Part shown: positions 8,396 to 17,595 of the stretch, piece by piece
Layout: each line of letters begins with the position of its first letter
Position numbering within the stretch: position 1 is the stretch's first letter
Origin: an uncultured Pelagibacteraceae bacterium
GTDB lineage: Bacteria; Pseudomonadota; Alphaproteobacteria; Pelagibacterales; Pelagibacteraceae
Reading direction: 5' to 3'
Length of the DNA: 64,000 nucleotides
NCBI GenBank assembly: GCA_902594405.1
Contig: CACJMB010000004.1
Location: forward strand, 62,001 to 126,000
Program-made: the position numbers and the translations under genes
The notes under the pieces: generated by a model
Told to the model about the DNA's origin: nothing
The model's input: only the letters and a program-made list of their open reading frames with translations
Databases searched by the model: none

Positions 8396-9578
8396 AAATA
8401 CAATTCTATTTTCATTGATAGCTACATTTTTCTTAATATTTTTAGTTTCAATTTGGAAAATATTAGCAACATTGCAAGGATTAACTATCAAAACATTTAA
8501 TATTGAAATAATTTTTATTATCGGATTTTTAATATCTTTGTTTCATTTAATTTTTAATGATAAAATTAAACCTATTTATAAATCTATTATTTTTTCATCT
8601 TTATTTGTAATTTTTGATGGCTACTTAATACAAAAGCTTCCATTATGGTATAATGTAGGTACTTTCTTAATAATATATTTTTTTGTCAGTAAAATTAATA
8701 AGTACAATTTTACCAATTTAAAAGAAGAACACTCCACACAGGTTATCCTTTTTGATTTTTTAACTTTGTTTGGAATTTTATTTTTTTCTTTTGTAATACT
8801 ATTCCCGTTTTATATGATGTTAGTAACGAGTTTTAAAACTCAGATTGCTTTGTTAGTAAATCCTTTAGATTTTAGTATAAATTTTGGTCAAGGTTTAAAA
8901 GATTTATTCAACTCATATTTTGTAATTTTTAAATCTTATAATTTTGGAAAATATATTATTACTAGCACTATCGTTTCAGTTGGCACAGTTATTATCACTC
9001 TTCTTTTTGCAATCCCAGCTGCTTATGCGGTGGCAAGATTAAATTTTTTTGGAAAAACATTTTTATCTACATCAATACTTATAATCTACATGTTTCCAGC
9101 AATAGTACTTGTTATTCCACTTTATACAATTTTTAGTCAATTAGGATTGAGAAATTCTATAGAAGGTTTGTTGATAGTGTATACTGCCACTACACTTCCG
9201 GTAGCAATCTATATGCTACAAGGATATTTTAAAAGTATACCTAAGGAGCTAGAGGAAGCCGCAATATTAGATAGACTAAGTTGGTTTGGGATTATCACAA
9301 AAATTATAATTCCACTAAGTATTCCAGCTATTTCATCGGTAGCATTATATGTGTTTATGATTGCTTGGAATGAGTTTTTATTTTCATTAATGTTTTTAGA
9401 TAATCCAAATTCATTTACATTATCTAGAGCTATTCAATATCTAAGTGGTGATGCAGAAACTCCTAGACAATATTTGATGGCTGGTTCAGTTATTGTTACT
9501 TTACCAGTGCTATTCATTTTTGTTTATTTTGAAAAATATCTTGTAAGTGGTTTAACAGCAGGAAGTGTAAAGGGATGA
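8385..9578 (+). CDS. ABC sugar permease with extra N-terminal membrane helices (MalG/UgpE type)
   Basis: The 397-residue inner-membrane subunit is the partner of the previous permease. A MalG/UgpE core occupies about residues 115-397, with the EAA loop at about 285-305 (ELEEAAILDRLSWFGI). The first 110 residues add roughly four hydrophobic segments not found in standard 275-280 residue members. A ribosome site (AGGAAAGAGGG) lies just upstream of the ATG inside the preceding gene. Its TGA overlaps the ATG of the hydrolase gene (ATGA), so the hydrolase is translationally coupled to the transporter. Confidence 0.9.
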   Translation: MKIKNTILFSLIATFFLIFLVSIWKILATLQGLTIKTFNIEIIFIIGFLISLFHLIFNDKIKPIYKSIIFSSLFVIFDGYLIQKLPLWYNVGTFLIIYFFVSKINKYNFTNLKEEHSTQVILFDFLTLFGILFFSFVILFPFYMMLVTSFKTQIALLVNPLDFSINFGQGLKDLFNSYFVIFKSYNFGKYIITSTIVSVGTVIITLLFAIPAAYAVARLNFFGKTFLSTSILIIYMFPAIVLVIPLYTIFSQLGLRNSIEGLLIVYTATTLPVAIYMLQGYFKSIPKELEEAAILDRLSWFGIITKIIIPLSIPAISSVALYVFMIAWNEFLFSLMFLDNPNSFTLSRAIQYLSGDAETPRQYLMAGSVIVTLPVLFIFVYFEKYLVSGLTAGSVKG

Positions 9579-10834
9579 TGAATAAATTTGTTAAAATTGC
9601 ACAGAAAACTTTAATCGGAAATAGAAAAAAGGGATACACTTTACCAACAAATAATAAATTATATCCTGCACAATGGAACTGGGACTCAGCATTCATTGCT
9701 TTGGGATACTCATACTTTAATCTTAATTTTGCATTAAAAGAAATTAAAACTCTATTAGATGGACAATGGAAAGATGGAATGATTCCACACATTCTATTTC
9801 ATGATACAAATACTAATTATTATCCTAATCATACTGCTTGGAGTTGTGGAAATAAAATTCATTCTTCTGGAATAACTCAACCTCCGGTGCTTGCAAGTAT
9901 TTTAAAACAAATAGTAGATAAAAATAAAATTACTAAAAACCAAAAAATAGAAATTAAAAAATTTATAATTAAAATCAAAAAATCTCATGAGTGGTTTATT
10001 AAATATAGAGATCCAAAAAAAACTGGTTTAGTATCAATACTTCATCCTTGGGAAAGTGGCTATGATAATTCTTCACTTTGGGATGGACCAATGAGTAAAG
10101 TTAAAATTGAAAAAAATATTCAATATAAAAGAGCAGATAATAAAGTTGTTAATCCAGAACATAGACCTTTAAATATTGACTATGATAGGTATGTAACGAT
10201 TAAAAACGATCTAAGAAAAAAGAAGTATAATCCAAAAAAAATATTCAATACAGCATTGTTCAATGTTGTTGATATTGGATTTAATTCAATATTTCTTAAA
10301 GCTAATAAAGATTTAGTAATACTTTTGAAAAAATTTAATCTAGATAGCTCAAAAATTATTAAATACGTAAAACTTACTGAAAGAAACATTTTAAGATATT
10401 TTGACAAAAAAAAGGGTGCTTTTTTTTCATTTGATTTAAGAAATAAAAAAAAAATATCAGTCCCATCAATAACAAATTACTTAGTATTATTTGCTGATAT
10501 AAATAATTATAAAATAAATAATGTTTTGATTAAAAATTTAAAAAAACATAACGTAAAAGAAAAATACTTCTTTTCTTCAATAAAACCTACTCACAGAAGC
10601 TTTGAGGAAAAACGATATTGGAGAGGTCCTGTGTGGGTTAATTGTAATTGGTTTATATGCAAGGGTTTAATTAATAAGGATCAGAAATACTCAAAAAAAA
10701 TTAAACAAAGCACTATTAAATTGGTAGAGAAAAAAGGATTTCATGAATATTACAGTTGCAAGAATGGTAAACCAATGGGTGCAAATAATTTTTCTTGGTC
10801 CGCTGCCCTGTATTTAGATTTAAAATTAAATTAA
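9575..10834 (+). CDS. GH63/MGH1-like glycoside hydrolase, cytoplasmic
   Basis: The 419-residue protein resembles the (alpha/alpha)6-barrel of GH63-type enzymes such as mannosylglycerate or glucosylglycerate hydrolases. Recognisable blocks are QWNWDSAFIALGYSYFNL (about 27-44), GQWKDGMIPH (62-71), HPWESGYDNSSLWD (151-164) and RYWRGPVWVNCNWF (about 347-360). By analogy with the family the general acid is probably the Asp in SGYDNS, and the base a Glu in the C-terminal FHEYY block. There is no signal peptide, so a glycoside imported intact would be split inside the cell. The exact substrate (a glucosyl- or mannosyl-osmolyte or short glucoside) is inference. Confidence 0.8.
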   Translation: MMNKFVKIAQKTLIGNRKKGYTLPTNNKLYPAQWNWDSAFIALGYSYFNLNFALKEIKTLLDGQWKDGMIPHILFHDTNTNYYPNHTAWSCGNKIHSSGITQPPVLASILKQIVDKNKITKNQKIEIKKFIIKIKKSHEWFIKYRDPKKTGLVSILHPWESGYDNSSLWDGPMSKVKIEKNIQYKRADNKVVNPEHRPLNIDYDRYVTIKNDLRKKKYNPKKIFNTALFNVVDIGFNSIFLKANKDLVILLKKFNLDSSKIIKYVKLTERNILRYFDKKKGAFFSFDLRNKKKISVPSITNYLVLFADINNYKINNVLIKNLKKHNVKEKYFFSSIKPTHRSFEEKRYWRGPVWVNCNWFICKGLINKDQKYSKKIKQSTIKLVEKKGFHEYYSCKNGKPMGANNFSWSAALYLDLKLN

Positions 10835-11026
10835 TTAAAGTTTACAACTCATATCTTGTCCACAACATAGTGGTGATTTTATTTTACCATGATTATCTGG
10901 ACATTTAGATATTTGTACTTCATTACCATCATCTAGTTTAAGCATGTCGTCTACTAAAGGCTTATCACATTTTCCACATGTTGCATTGACTGACATTCCG
11001 CATTTTGAACACTCGTAAGTTGCCAT
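10835..11026 (-). CDS. Small zinc-ribbon-like protein with three Cys-pair motifs
   Basis: This 63-residue protein contains CSKC (6-9), CGKC (17-20) and a later set of Cys at about 42, 53, 54 and 61, consistent with one or two zinc or iron knots. A strong ribosome site (AGAGGAG) precedes its ATG, which supports it as a real gene. It is convergent with the hydrolase gene with no gap. I do not recognise a named function. Similar small zinc-ribbon or desulforedoxin-like proteins occur widely. Confidence 0.75.
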   Translation of the reverse strand: MATYECSKCGMSVNATCGKCDKPLVDDMLKLDDGNEVQISKCPDNHGKIKSPLCCGQDMSCKL

Positions 11027-11075
11027 GATTTATTCTCCTCTTATATAATATTAACAAAAATGTTAATAAATTAAA

Positions 11076-12050
11076 ATGTTAAAAAAATTAGTAACTGTTA
11101 CCAGAAGCGGTTCAATTGAGAGTGAACATTATGGTGTTGGTGCTATAGTTAATTCTGAAGGAAAAATATTAAAAGAGTGGGGTGATAGCTCACAACTTAT
11201 TTATCCAAGATCTTCTTTAAAACCAATCCAGTCATTAAATTTATTGAAAGATGGACATATTGAAAAAGAAAATCTTTCAGAAAAGCAGATTGCTTTTTCC
11301 ACATCTTCACATTTTGCTGAAGACATACATCAAGAATTAATCGAAGAATGGCTAAAGAAATTAGATATTAATGAAAGCAAACTTGCTTGTGGTGAGGATT
11401 GGCCATGGATGTTGGATAATAAATTCAAAGCTTATGGTAAATATAAACAAAAAAGAAAAATTTTTCATAATTGTTCAGGTAAACACTGTGCACATCTCGC
11501 TGTAGCGATTGAAAGAGGTTTAGATATTGAAAAGTATAATTCTAAAGATCATTTAATTCAAAAAGAATTATTTAATTTAATAGAAAATTTAAGTGAATTT
11601 AAATTAGATCAAATAGGTGTTGATGGATGCACACTTCCTAATCCATTGATGCCTTTGAATAAGTTCGGATACTTAATGGCTAATTTTTCTGATTTCAAAA
11701 AATTCGATAATTTGGGTGAAGTTGCCAGCAAAATTTATAATTCATGTGTAAATCAACCTGATTATGCTGGTGGAAAAGAAAGTGAGAATTCAAAACTTAC
11801 AAAACTTTTGGATAAAAAAGTTTTCTTTAAAAATGGAGCAGAGGGAGTTTTTGTAGCCATTATCCCTGATCAAAAAATGTCAGTTGTAGTAAAAATTTTA
11901 GATGGAAATCCAAGAGCCTCATCTACAGCCATAGCTGGAATGATTTCAGAATTAAATATAATTGATAAAACTAAATTAGAAATATTTTTAAATAAACCTA
12001 TAGCTAATTCTATTGGTGATACTATAGGAGATATAAGTTGGGTTGGTTAA
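11076..12050 (+). CDS. Rhizobium-type L-asparaginase (AnsA/ReAV family)
   Basis: The 324-residue cytoplasmic enzyme is expected to hydrolyse L-asparagine to aspartate and ammonia. It matches the class related to Rhizobium etli ReAV rather than the E. coli AnsA/AnsB fold. The Ser-x-x-Lys pair is Ser46/Lys49 (in PRSSLKP), another active-site serine is Ser78 in STSSHF, and the zinc ligands Cys133 and Lys136 (NCSGKH) and Cys185 (DGC) are all present. It is divergent from the zinc-ribbon gene with a 49-nt spacer and convergent with the HisD-family gene. Nothing is missing. Confidence 0.87.
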   Translation: MLKKLVTVTRSGSIESEHYGVGAIVNSEGKILKEWGDSSQLIYPRSSLKPIQSLNLLKDGHIEKENLSEKQIAFSTSSHFAEDIHQELIEEWLKKLDINESKLACGEDWPWMLDNKFKAYGKYKQKRKIFHNCSGKHCAHLAVAIERGLDIEKYNSKDHLIQKELFNLIENLSEFKLDQIGVDGCTLPNPLMPLNKFGYLMANFSDFKKFDNLGEVASKIYNSCVNQPDYAGGKESENSKLTKLLDKKVFFKNGAEGVFVAIIPDQKMSVVVKILDGNPRASSTAIAGMISELNIIDKTKLEIFLNKPIANSIGDTIGDISWVG

Positions 12051-12052
12051 AA

Positions 12053-13339
12053 TTAATTTGAAAATCCGTATTTTCTTAATCTCACGTCACCAGTTCTGGC
12101 ATGTGCTTCCATACCTTCGTATCTAGAAATTCTTGCACAAGCAGCACCAACTTCTTTTGTTGCGGCCTTACTCATTCTTTGGAAACTTAATGTTTTAATA
12201 AATTTACCAACAAACAAACCACCTGTGTATCTACCAGCACCTTTTGTTGGCAGAATGTGATTTGTTCCCGAACATTTGTCTCCATAAGCAACTGTTGTTT
12301 CTTCACCAATGAATAAAGATCCATAATTTTTTAATCTGTCGTGGTACCATTGTAAATTTTTAGTTTGGACTTCTAAATGTTCTGGAGCGTATTCATCACT
12401 AACTTTAGCGATCTCTTCATCAGTATCACAAAGAATTACTTCACCATAATCTCTCCATGCAGCACCTGAATTTTCTCTTGGAAGATCAGGTAAATCTGCA
12501 ATTAATTCCGGAACTCTTTGCATTACATAATCTGCAACTTTTTTACTTTTAGTAAACAACCAAGCTGGAGAATTATAACCGTGTTCTGCTTGTCCAACTA
12601 AATCATATGCAACCATTTCAGGATCAGCAGTTTCATCTGCTATGACTGCAATTTCTGTAGGTCCTGCAAATAAATCTATACCAACTTTTCCAAATAAAAT
12701 TCTTTTTGCTTCAGCAACAAACTGGTTTCCAGGCCCAACTAAAATATCTGCAGGCGCATTTCCAAATAAACCGTTTGTCATTGCCGCAATAGCTTGTACA
12801 CCACCTAAATTCATTATTACATCAGCTCCACATAAGTCAGCTGTATAAACAATTGATGGATGCACCCCAACTCCAGGTTTAGGTGAACTGCAAACTAAAA
12901 TATTTTTTACACCAGCAACTTTTGCAGTTGTTACACTCATTACAGCTGATGCTATATGAGCATATCTCCCTGCTGGCACGTAGCAACCTGCTGTATTTAC
13001 TGGAATAAGTTTTTGTCCAGCAAATAAACCATCAGATAATTCAACTTCAAAGTCTTGGCCATAATTTTTTAATTGTGCTTCAGCAAATTTTCTCACTCTT
13101 TCATGAGAAAACTGAATATCATCTTTAGTTTTTTGATCTAAATTTTTTTTTATTTCTTCAATTTTTTCTTTTGAAACAATTACATCACCTTCATATTTAT
13201 CAAATTTTTTTGAAAGCTCCTTACAACCTTCTTCTTTACTAGTCTCAATGTCTTTTAGAATATTTTCAACAATTTCTCTTGTTTTTGTGTCATCAGTTGA
13301 TGATGTTTTTGGTGATTTTTTTAAGTATGTAATTGCCAT
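12053..13339 (-). CDS. hpsN: HisD-family dehydrogenase, probably 2,3-dihydroxypropane-1-sulfonate dehydrogenase (HpsN-like)
   Basis: The 428-residue protein has the histidinol-dehydrogenase fold with Gln and His of the metal site in VGQAEHGYN, the catalytic Glu-His pair in YAPEHLEV, an Asp in AYGDKCSGTNH and the last His in GMEAHARTG. The local wording AEHGYNSPAW, AAWRDYGEV and GRYTGGLFVGKF is what I recall from HpsN rather than from biosynthetic HisD. HpsN oxidises dihydroxypropanesulfonate to sulfolactate with NAD. The gene is last in an operon with an ABC importer and a Pta-like protein, with no his genes nearby, which supports a catabolic role. The HpsN substrate is inference. Confidence 0.75.
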   Translation of the reverse strand: MAITYLKKSPKTSSTDDTKTREIVENILKDIETSKEEGCKELSKKFDKYEGDVIVSKEKIEEIKKNLDQKTKDDIQFSHERVRKFAEAQLKNYGQDFEVELSDGLFAGQKLIPVNTAGCYVPAGRYAHIASAVMSVTTAKVAGVKNILVCSSPKPGVGVHPSIVYTADLCGADVIMNLGGVQAIAAMTNGLFGNAPADILVGPGNQFVAEAKRILFGKVGIDLFAGPTEIAVIADETADPEMVAYDLVGQAEHGYNSPAWLFTKSKKVADYVMQRVPELIADLPDLPRENSGAAWRDYGEVILCDTDEEIAKVSDEYAPEHLEVQTKNLQWYHDRLKNYGSLFIGEETTVAYGDKCSGTNHILPTKGAGRYTGGLFVGKFIKTLSFQRMSKAATKEVGAACARISRYEGMEAHARTGDVRLRKYGFSN

Positions 13340-13398
13340 TTCTCTCCTTTAAATTTCAGTTTATTTAAATGAATTTCTTTTGAAATTCAATGAATCAT

Positions 13399-14310
13399 TT
13401 AGTCCAATGCAACAACTGCAGCTGCAATAGAAGCTAATCGTGCTTGAGCTTCATCAGATCTACTTGTTATAACGACTGGCACTTTTCCACCGACAACAAC
13501 TCCTGCGGCACATGCTCCACTAAAATATATCAGCATTTTTACTAACGCATTTCCAGTTTCTACACTTGGCACTAACAATACATCTGCCTCACCAGCAACT
13601 AAATTTTTAATTCCTTTTATTGCTGCTGATTTTTTTGAAATGCTATTGTCAAATGCTAAAGGACCAAAAACATCAGCATTTAAATTTTCTTCTTTAGCTA
13701 ACTTTGTAATTTCTGCTGCTTCAATGGAACTTGGCACACTTTCTAAAACTTCTTCTGTTGCTGATAAAACAGATATTTTTGGTCTTTCTATTCCTATTCT
13801 GTGTGAAAAATTTACTACATTTTTCAAGATATGCATCTTAGTTTTTACATTAGGCAATACATTTAATGCTCCATCAGTGATTATCAAAGGCTTATCATCT
13901 TTACCAATACTCATATGCCAAATATGACTTAGTCTTGTTTTGCCCAACAAATTATATTCACGTTTTAAAACCTCTTTCATTAGAACATCTGTATGAATGT
14001 GTCCTTTGACAATTATTTTAACCTTTTCTTCACTTGCAAGTTTAGCGGCAATTTTTGCGGTATCATTTTCTACAGGTTCATGAATAAGTTCGTATTTAGA
14101 AATATCCCATTTAATATCTTCAGCACATTTTTGTATTTCAACTTCATGCCCAATAAAAATAGGTTCAATTAGATTTTCATTTACCGCATCTTGAATTGAT
14201 AACATTGGTAAAGGTTTTCCTGCATTTACAACAGCAACTTTAACACCTTTTTTTTTATGAGCTAAATCTAATAAGTTATTTGGGCATACAATTTCTTTAC
14301 TTGATAGCAT
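13399..14310 (-). CDS. Phosphate acetyl/butyryltransferase family protein (Pta-like)
   Basis: The 303-residue protein belongs to the phosphotransacetylase family, with the conserved C-terminal block 'SAAIKGIKNLVAGEADVLLVPS' region followed by a Gly-rich GACAAGVVVGG segment. It would swap phosphate and CoA on an acyl group, for example acetyl phosphate to acetyl-CoA. It lies 5 nt after the ABC ATPase stop and 59 nt before the HpsN-like gene. In sulfonate degraders Pta recovers the acetyl phosphate made by sulfoacetaldehyde acetyltransferase (Xsc), but no xsc gene is present in this window. A butyryl-type or other acyl specificity cannot be excluded. Confidence 0.8.
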   Translation of the reverse strand: MLSSKEIVCPNNLLDLAHKKKGVKVAVVNAGKPLPMLSIQDAVNENLIEPIFIGHEVEIQKCAEDIKWDISKYELIHEPVENDTAKIAAKLASEEKVKIIVKGHIHTDVLMKEVLKREYNLLGKTRLSHIWHMSIGKDDKPLIITDGALNVLPNVKTKMHILKNVVNFSHRIGIERPKISVLSATEEVLESVPSSIEAAEITKLAKEENLNADVFGPLAFDNSISKKSAAIKGIKNLVAGEADVLLVPSVETGNALVKMLIYFSGACAAGVVVGGKVPVVITSRSDEAQARLASIAAAVVALD

Positions 14311-14315
14311 AATGT

Positions 14316-15371
14316 TTAATCGTTAAGAATTTTTACCTCTTGGTCATTTATACTCAAAAAGACTTCTTCTCCAACTTTAAATATGTCATTTGTTTCACCA
14401 GAAATTACAAACAGTTTCCCAGCATTTGAATTTAATATGTATTGATAGCTGCTTCCCACAAATGAAGCATTATTTACGGTTGCATGAATAGAATTTTCTT
14501 TTTTATCTTTATTAATTGAAATTTTTTCAGGTCTAAGCGCTACAGAAACAGTTTTTTCAAAATCTTTATCATTTTGCACTTTAATGTTCATTTCAGCTAT
14601 TTTTAAATCATAAGAGTTAGATTGTTTATTTAAGATTTCAGCCTTTACTACATTTGCATCACCTATAAAATTAGCTACAAATTTATTTTGTGGAAAATTA
14701 TAAAGATCTTTTGGACTACCTTCTTGAGCTATGACTGCATTATTCATCACAATAACTTTATCAGAAATAGCTAAAGCCTCTTCTTGGTCATGGGTTACAT
14801 AAATAGTTGTAACTCCTAATTTTTGTTGAATTTCTCTAATATCTTCTCTTACTTGTCTTCTTAATTTTGCATCTAAGTTAGAAAGAGGTTCATCGAAAAG
14901 CAGTACTTTTGGTTCCAACACAATTGCTCTTGCAACCGCAACCCTTTGCTGCTGTCCGCCAGATAGTTCTGATGGCATCCTGTTTTCATACCCCTCTAAA
15001 TTTACCAATTTTAGAGTTTCTAAAGATTTTTGAATATATTCTTCCTTATTTACATTGACCATTTTTAAGCCATACGAAACATTTTCAATTACACTCATGT
15101 GTGGAAACAAAGCATAAGATTGAAATACCATTGATACATCTCTGTCAGTTGCAGGCAATAATGTTACGTCTTCATCATCTACTAATATTTTACCACTTGT
15201 AGCTCTTTCTAGACCTGCAATAATTCTTAGTGAAGTAGTTTTTCCACAACCAGATGGACCAAGCAAAGTCGTTAAAGTTCCTGCTTCAAACTTACAACTA
15301 ACATTATCTACGGCTGTAGTTTCGTTAAATTTTTTTGTTATATTTTCAAACTTTACTTCTGCTTTTTTCAT
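14316..15371 (-). CDS. ABC importer ATPase (PotA/FbpC/PhnT class)
   Basis: The 351-residue ATPase has Walker A GPSGCGKT (about 38-45), the Q-loop in VFQSYALFPH, the signature LSGGQQQRV (about 137), Walker B LLFDEP and the switch His in THDQEEA. A TOBE region follows at about 245-351. This subclass serves iron, phosphonate, spermidine or sulfate-type importers that use one large or two small permeases. It is joined to the permease gene by a TAATG overlap and is encoded between the permease and the Pta-like gene. Confidence 0.92.
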   Translation of the reverse strand: MKKAEVKFENITKKFNETTAVDNVSCKFEAGTLTTLLGPSGCGKTTSLRIIAGLERATSGKILVDDEDVTLLPATDRDVSMVFQSYALFPHMSVIENVSYGLKMVNVNKEEYIQKSLETLKLVNLEGYENRMPSELSGGQQQRVAVARAIVLEPKVLLFDEPLSNLDAKLRRQVREDIREIQQKLGVTTIYVTHDQEEALAISDKVIVMNNAVIAQEGSPKDLYNFPQNKFVANFIGDANVVKAEILNKQSNSYDLKIAEMNIKVQNDKDFEKTVSVALRPEKISINKDKKENSIHATVNNASFVGSSYQYILNSNAGKLFVISGETNDIFKVGEEVFLSINDQEVKILND

Positions 15372-17569
15372 TATCCTAAATTTCCTTGTAAAATTCCAGC
15401 TGCTTGATCTCTTCTTCCTAATTTACGTTTTCCTATTATTAATTGCATTAAAGTAATTGTAATTAGCATTACCACAATTAATGCAGATGAATACACTATT
15501 GCAAGACCATAGTCATTATTTTCTAATCGTCCCAGTATGTATGAAACAGCTAAGTCATAATTTGCACTTACCAAGAAGATAACAGCACTAATGGCTGTCA
15601 TTGCTCTAACAAAACTAAAAACTAAAGATGCTGTAATTGCAGGCTTAAGCAAAGGAAGAATTATATTCCTAAACGTTTGGGCGCTAGAAGCGTTTAAAGT
15701 TGATGAAGCTTCATCTAAATGTGGATCAAGTTGGTTCATAGCAGCTATTCCTGCTCTAACTCCAACTGGCATATTTCTAAACACAAATGCAATTACTAAA
15801 ATTATTCCAGTTCCAGTCAATTCAAGAGGAGGAACATTAAAAGCAAAAACATAACTTACACCAATTACACTACCTGGTATTGCAAAACTTAACATTGTTC
15901 CAAATTCAAAAGCATTTTTTCCTTTAAATTTATGTCTTGTTAATAGGTAGGCAGTTAAAATTCCAATTGCAGCAGTTGGTAAAGAGGAAATTAAAGCTAT
16001 AATAAATGTAGTGTTAAAGGAGTTCCAAGCAGTTCCTGTCCATAAGAAACCTCTTTCTTTTACCCAATCAACACTAAATGCTTCAATATAATGTCTTAAT
16101 GTAAAGCTATGATCAACACCCCACATTTCTACAAATCCACCGAACATGATCATTACATAAATTATAAATGTCAATAAAGCCCACGGAAGTACGGTTGAAT
16201 AAATTACCCATTTTGTTTTATTTGGAAGTTCAGGATGAACACCACTATCTCCTTTACCTGAAATTGAAATATAGGATTTTTTTCCTAACCACTGGTTTTG
16301 TAAATAAAACACTACTAGAACAACCGATAATAAAATCATAGCTAAAATTGCTGCTTTAGTTTCATCGTACTGTGCACCAACAATTGCAAAAAATATTTCA
16401 GTAGATAATACATCGTATTCTGCTCCAAGTACTAAAGGGTTACCAAAGTCTGCTAAACTTTCTATAAAACCAAGTAGAAACGCATTTGCTATTCCTGGTC
16501 TCATTAATGGTAAAGTAACTGTTTTAAAAACTTGCCATTTAGAAGCTCTCAAAGTTTGAGATGCTTCTTCCATAGATGGACTGACACTTTCAACAACACC
16601 AATTAAAACTAAAAATGCAATAGGGGTAAAAGCAAGTGTTTGGGCAAACCATATTCCAGGTAAACCATAAATCCATCTAGAGGGCTCAATATCAAATCCC
16701 CATTCAAGAAACGAACTCACAACACCAGTTCTTCCAAATAAAATTATTATCGCTAATCCAATTACAAATGGTGGGGTAATTATTGGTAATACCGATAATA
16801 TTCTAATTGTTCTTTTAAATTTAAAGCTGGTTCTTGCTATTAAAAGAGCAAATCCTAAACCCAAAATTGTTGATGAAAAGGCAGTAAGCGTACCCATAGT
16901 AATGGTATTCCAAAAAACACCACACGCATAATCGCTATAAAGACAATCAAGTCCCCAAATTCCTTTATTAAAAATTTTGTCTGAAAAATTACTTATTTCA
17001 TAACCACCCTCAGTTCCTTTAAAAGCAACGGTAAACATTCTAAAAATTGGAAAAAATACAAAAGTTGAAACTAAAATTATAATACTACCTATACTTCCAA
17101 CTATAAAATTATCTCCATTCAGCCATCCACGTGCTGAAAGACCATGAGTAATATAAAATACAAATGTGCAACAAGTTAAAACTGCACCTGATCCAACACC
17201 ATACTGATTTTCTACTTCACCAAAAATTGATTGTAAAATTTCAAAATTCCATCCTCGAATACCAATGGAAAATCCTTGTAGAAAAAAATAAATAAATCCA
17301 ATTATTCCTGAGTATAAGAAAATTTTAGAATACAGAGGATTGTTCTGATTTAATTTTAATGTTGCTAAAGGAAAAACTAAAGGAAGCAATATTGGTAAAA
17401 GCCAATATTTTTTATTTATAAATACTTGGGGTAATACTGAACCGTAATCTTCTAAAGAATATTCTAATATCCAGTTTATTGAGAAAAACCCGTCACCTGT
17501 TACATACCATGGAAAGATTAGGAAGCCCAATCCTCCTATGAGCATCCAACAGATAACGAGTCCTCTCAT
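15371..17569 (-). CDS. Fused double ABC permease (AfuB/FbpB-like)
   Basis: The 732-residue inner-membrane protein contains two permease domains in one chain, about residues 195-420 and 520-730. Each has its own EAA loop (SMEEASQTLRASKWQVF near 330 and HLDEASSTLNASSAQTF near 640). The N-terminal 190 residues add several further membrane segments. Such fused pairs are typical of ferric-iron and 2-aminoethylphosphonate importers. The gene starts 12 nt after the binding-protein stop, with a hairpin over the junction. Because the operon also encodes Pta- and HpsN-like enzymes, an organic substrate is more likely here than iron. Confidence 0.9.
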   Translation of the reverse strand: MRGLVICWMLIGGLGFLIFPWYVTGDGFFSINWILEYSLEDYGSVLPQVFINKKYWLLPILLPLVFPLATLKLNQNNPLYSKIFLYSGIIGFIYFFLQGFSIGIRGWNFEILQSIFGEVENQYGVGSGAVLTCCTFVFYITHGLSARGWLNGDNFIVGSIGSIIILVSTFVFFPIFRMFTVAFKGTEGGYEISNFSDKIFNKGIWGLDCLYSDYACGVFWNTITMGTLTAFSSTILGLGFALLIARTSFKFKRTIRILSVLPIITPPFVIGLAIIILFGRTGVVSSFLEWGFDIEPSRWIYGLPGIWFAQTLAFTPIAFLVLIGVVESVSPSMEEASQTLRASKWQVFKTVTLPLMRPGIANAFLLGFIESLADFGNPLVLGAEYDVLSTEIFFAIVGAQYDETKAAILAMILLSVVLVVFYLQNQWLGKKSYISISGKGDSGVHPELPNKTKWVIYSTVLPWALLTFIIYVMIMFGGFVEMWGVDHSFTLRHYIEAFSVDWVKERGFLWTGTAWNSFNTTFIIALISSLPTAAIGILTAYLLTRHKFKGKNAFEFGTMLSFAIPGSVIGVSYVFAFNVPPLELTGTGIILVIAFVFRNMPVGVRAGIAAMNQLDPHLDEASSTLNASSAQTFRNIILPLLKPAITASLVFSFVRAMTAISAVIFLVSANYDLAVSYILGRLENNDYGLAIVYSSALIVVMLITITLMQLIIGKRKLGRRDQAAGILQGNLG

Positions 17570-17595
17570 TAATTCCTAAAATTATCTAGGAATTA
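17570..17595 (-). promoter_or_regulatory. Hairpin over the binding-protein/permease junction
   Basis: Perfect 9-bp arms (17570-17578 and 17587-17595) with an 8-nt loop. The stem covers the last four codons of the binding protein, its stop and the short spacer before the permease ATG at 17567-17569. There is no T-run, so it is not a classic terminator. It could protect the upstream mRNA from 3'-exonucleases or limit translation of the permease. Confidence 0.65.

Noticed and set aside
12053-13339. Histidine-biosynthesis HisD
   Set aside because: Catalytic residues are shared, but the operon has an importer and a Pta-like gene, no his genes are near, and the motif wording fits HpsN better. It remains possible.
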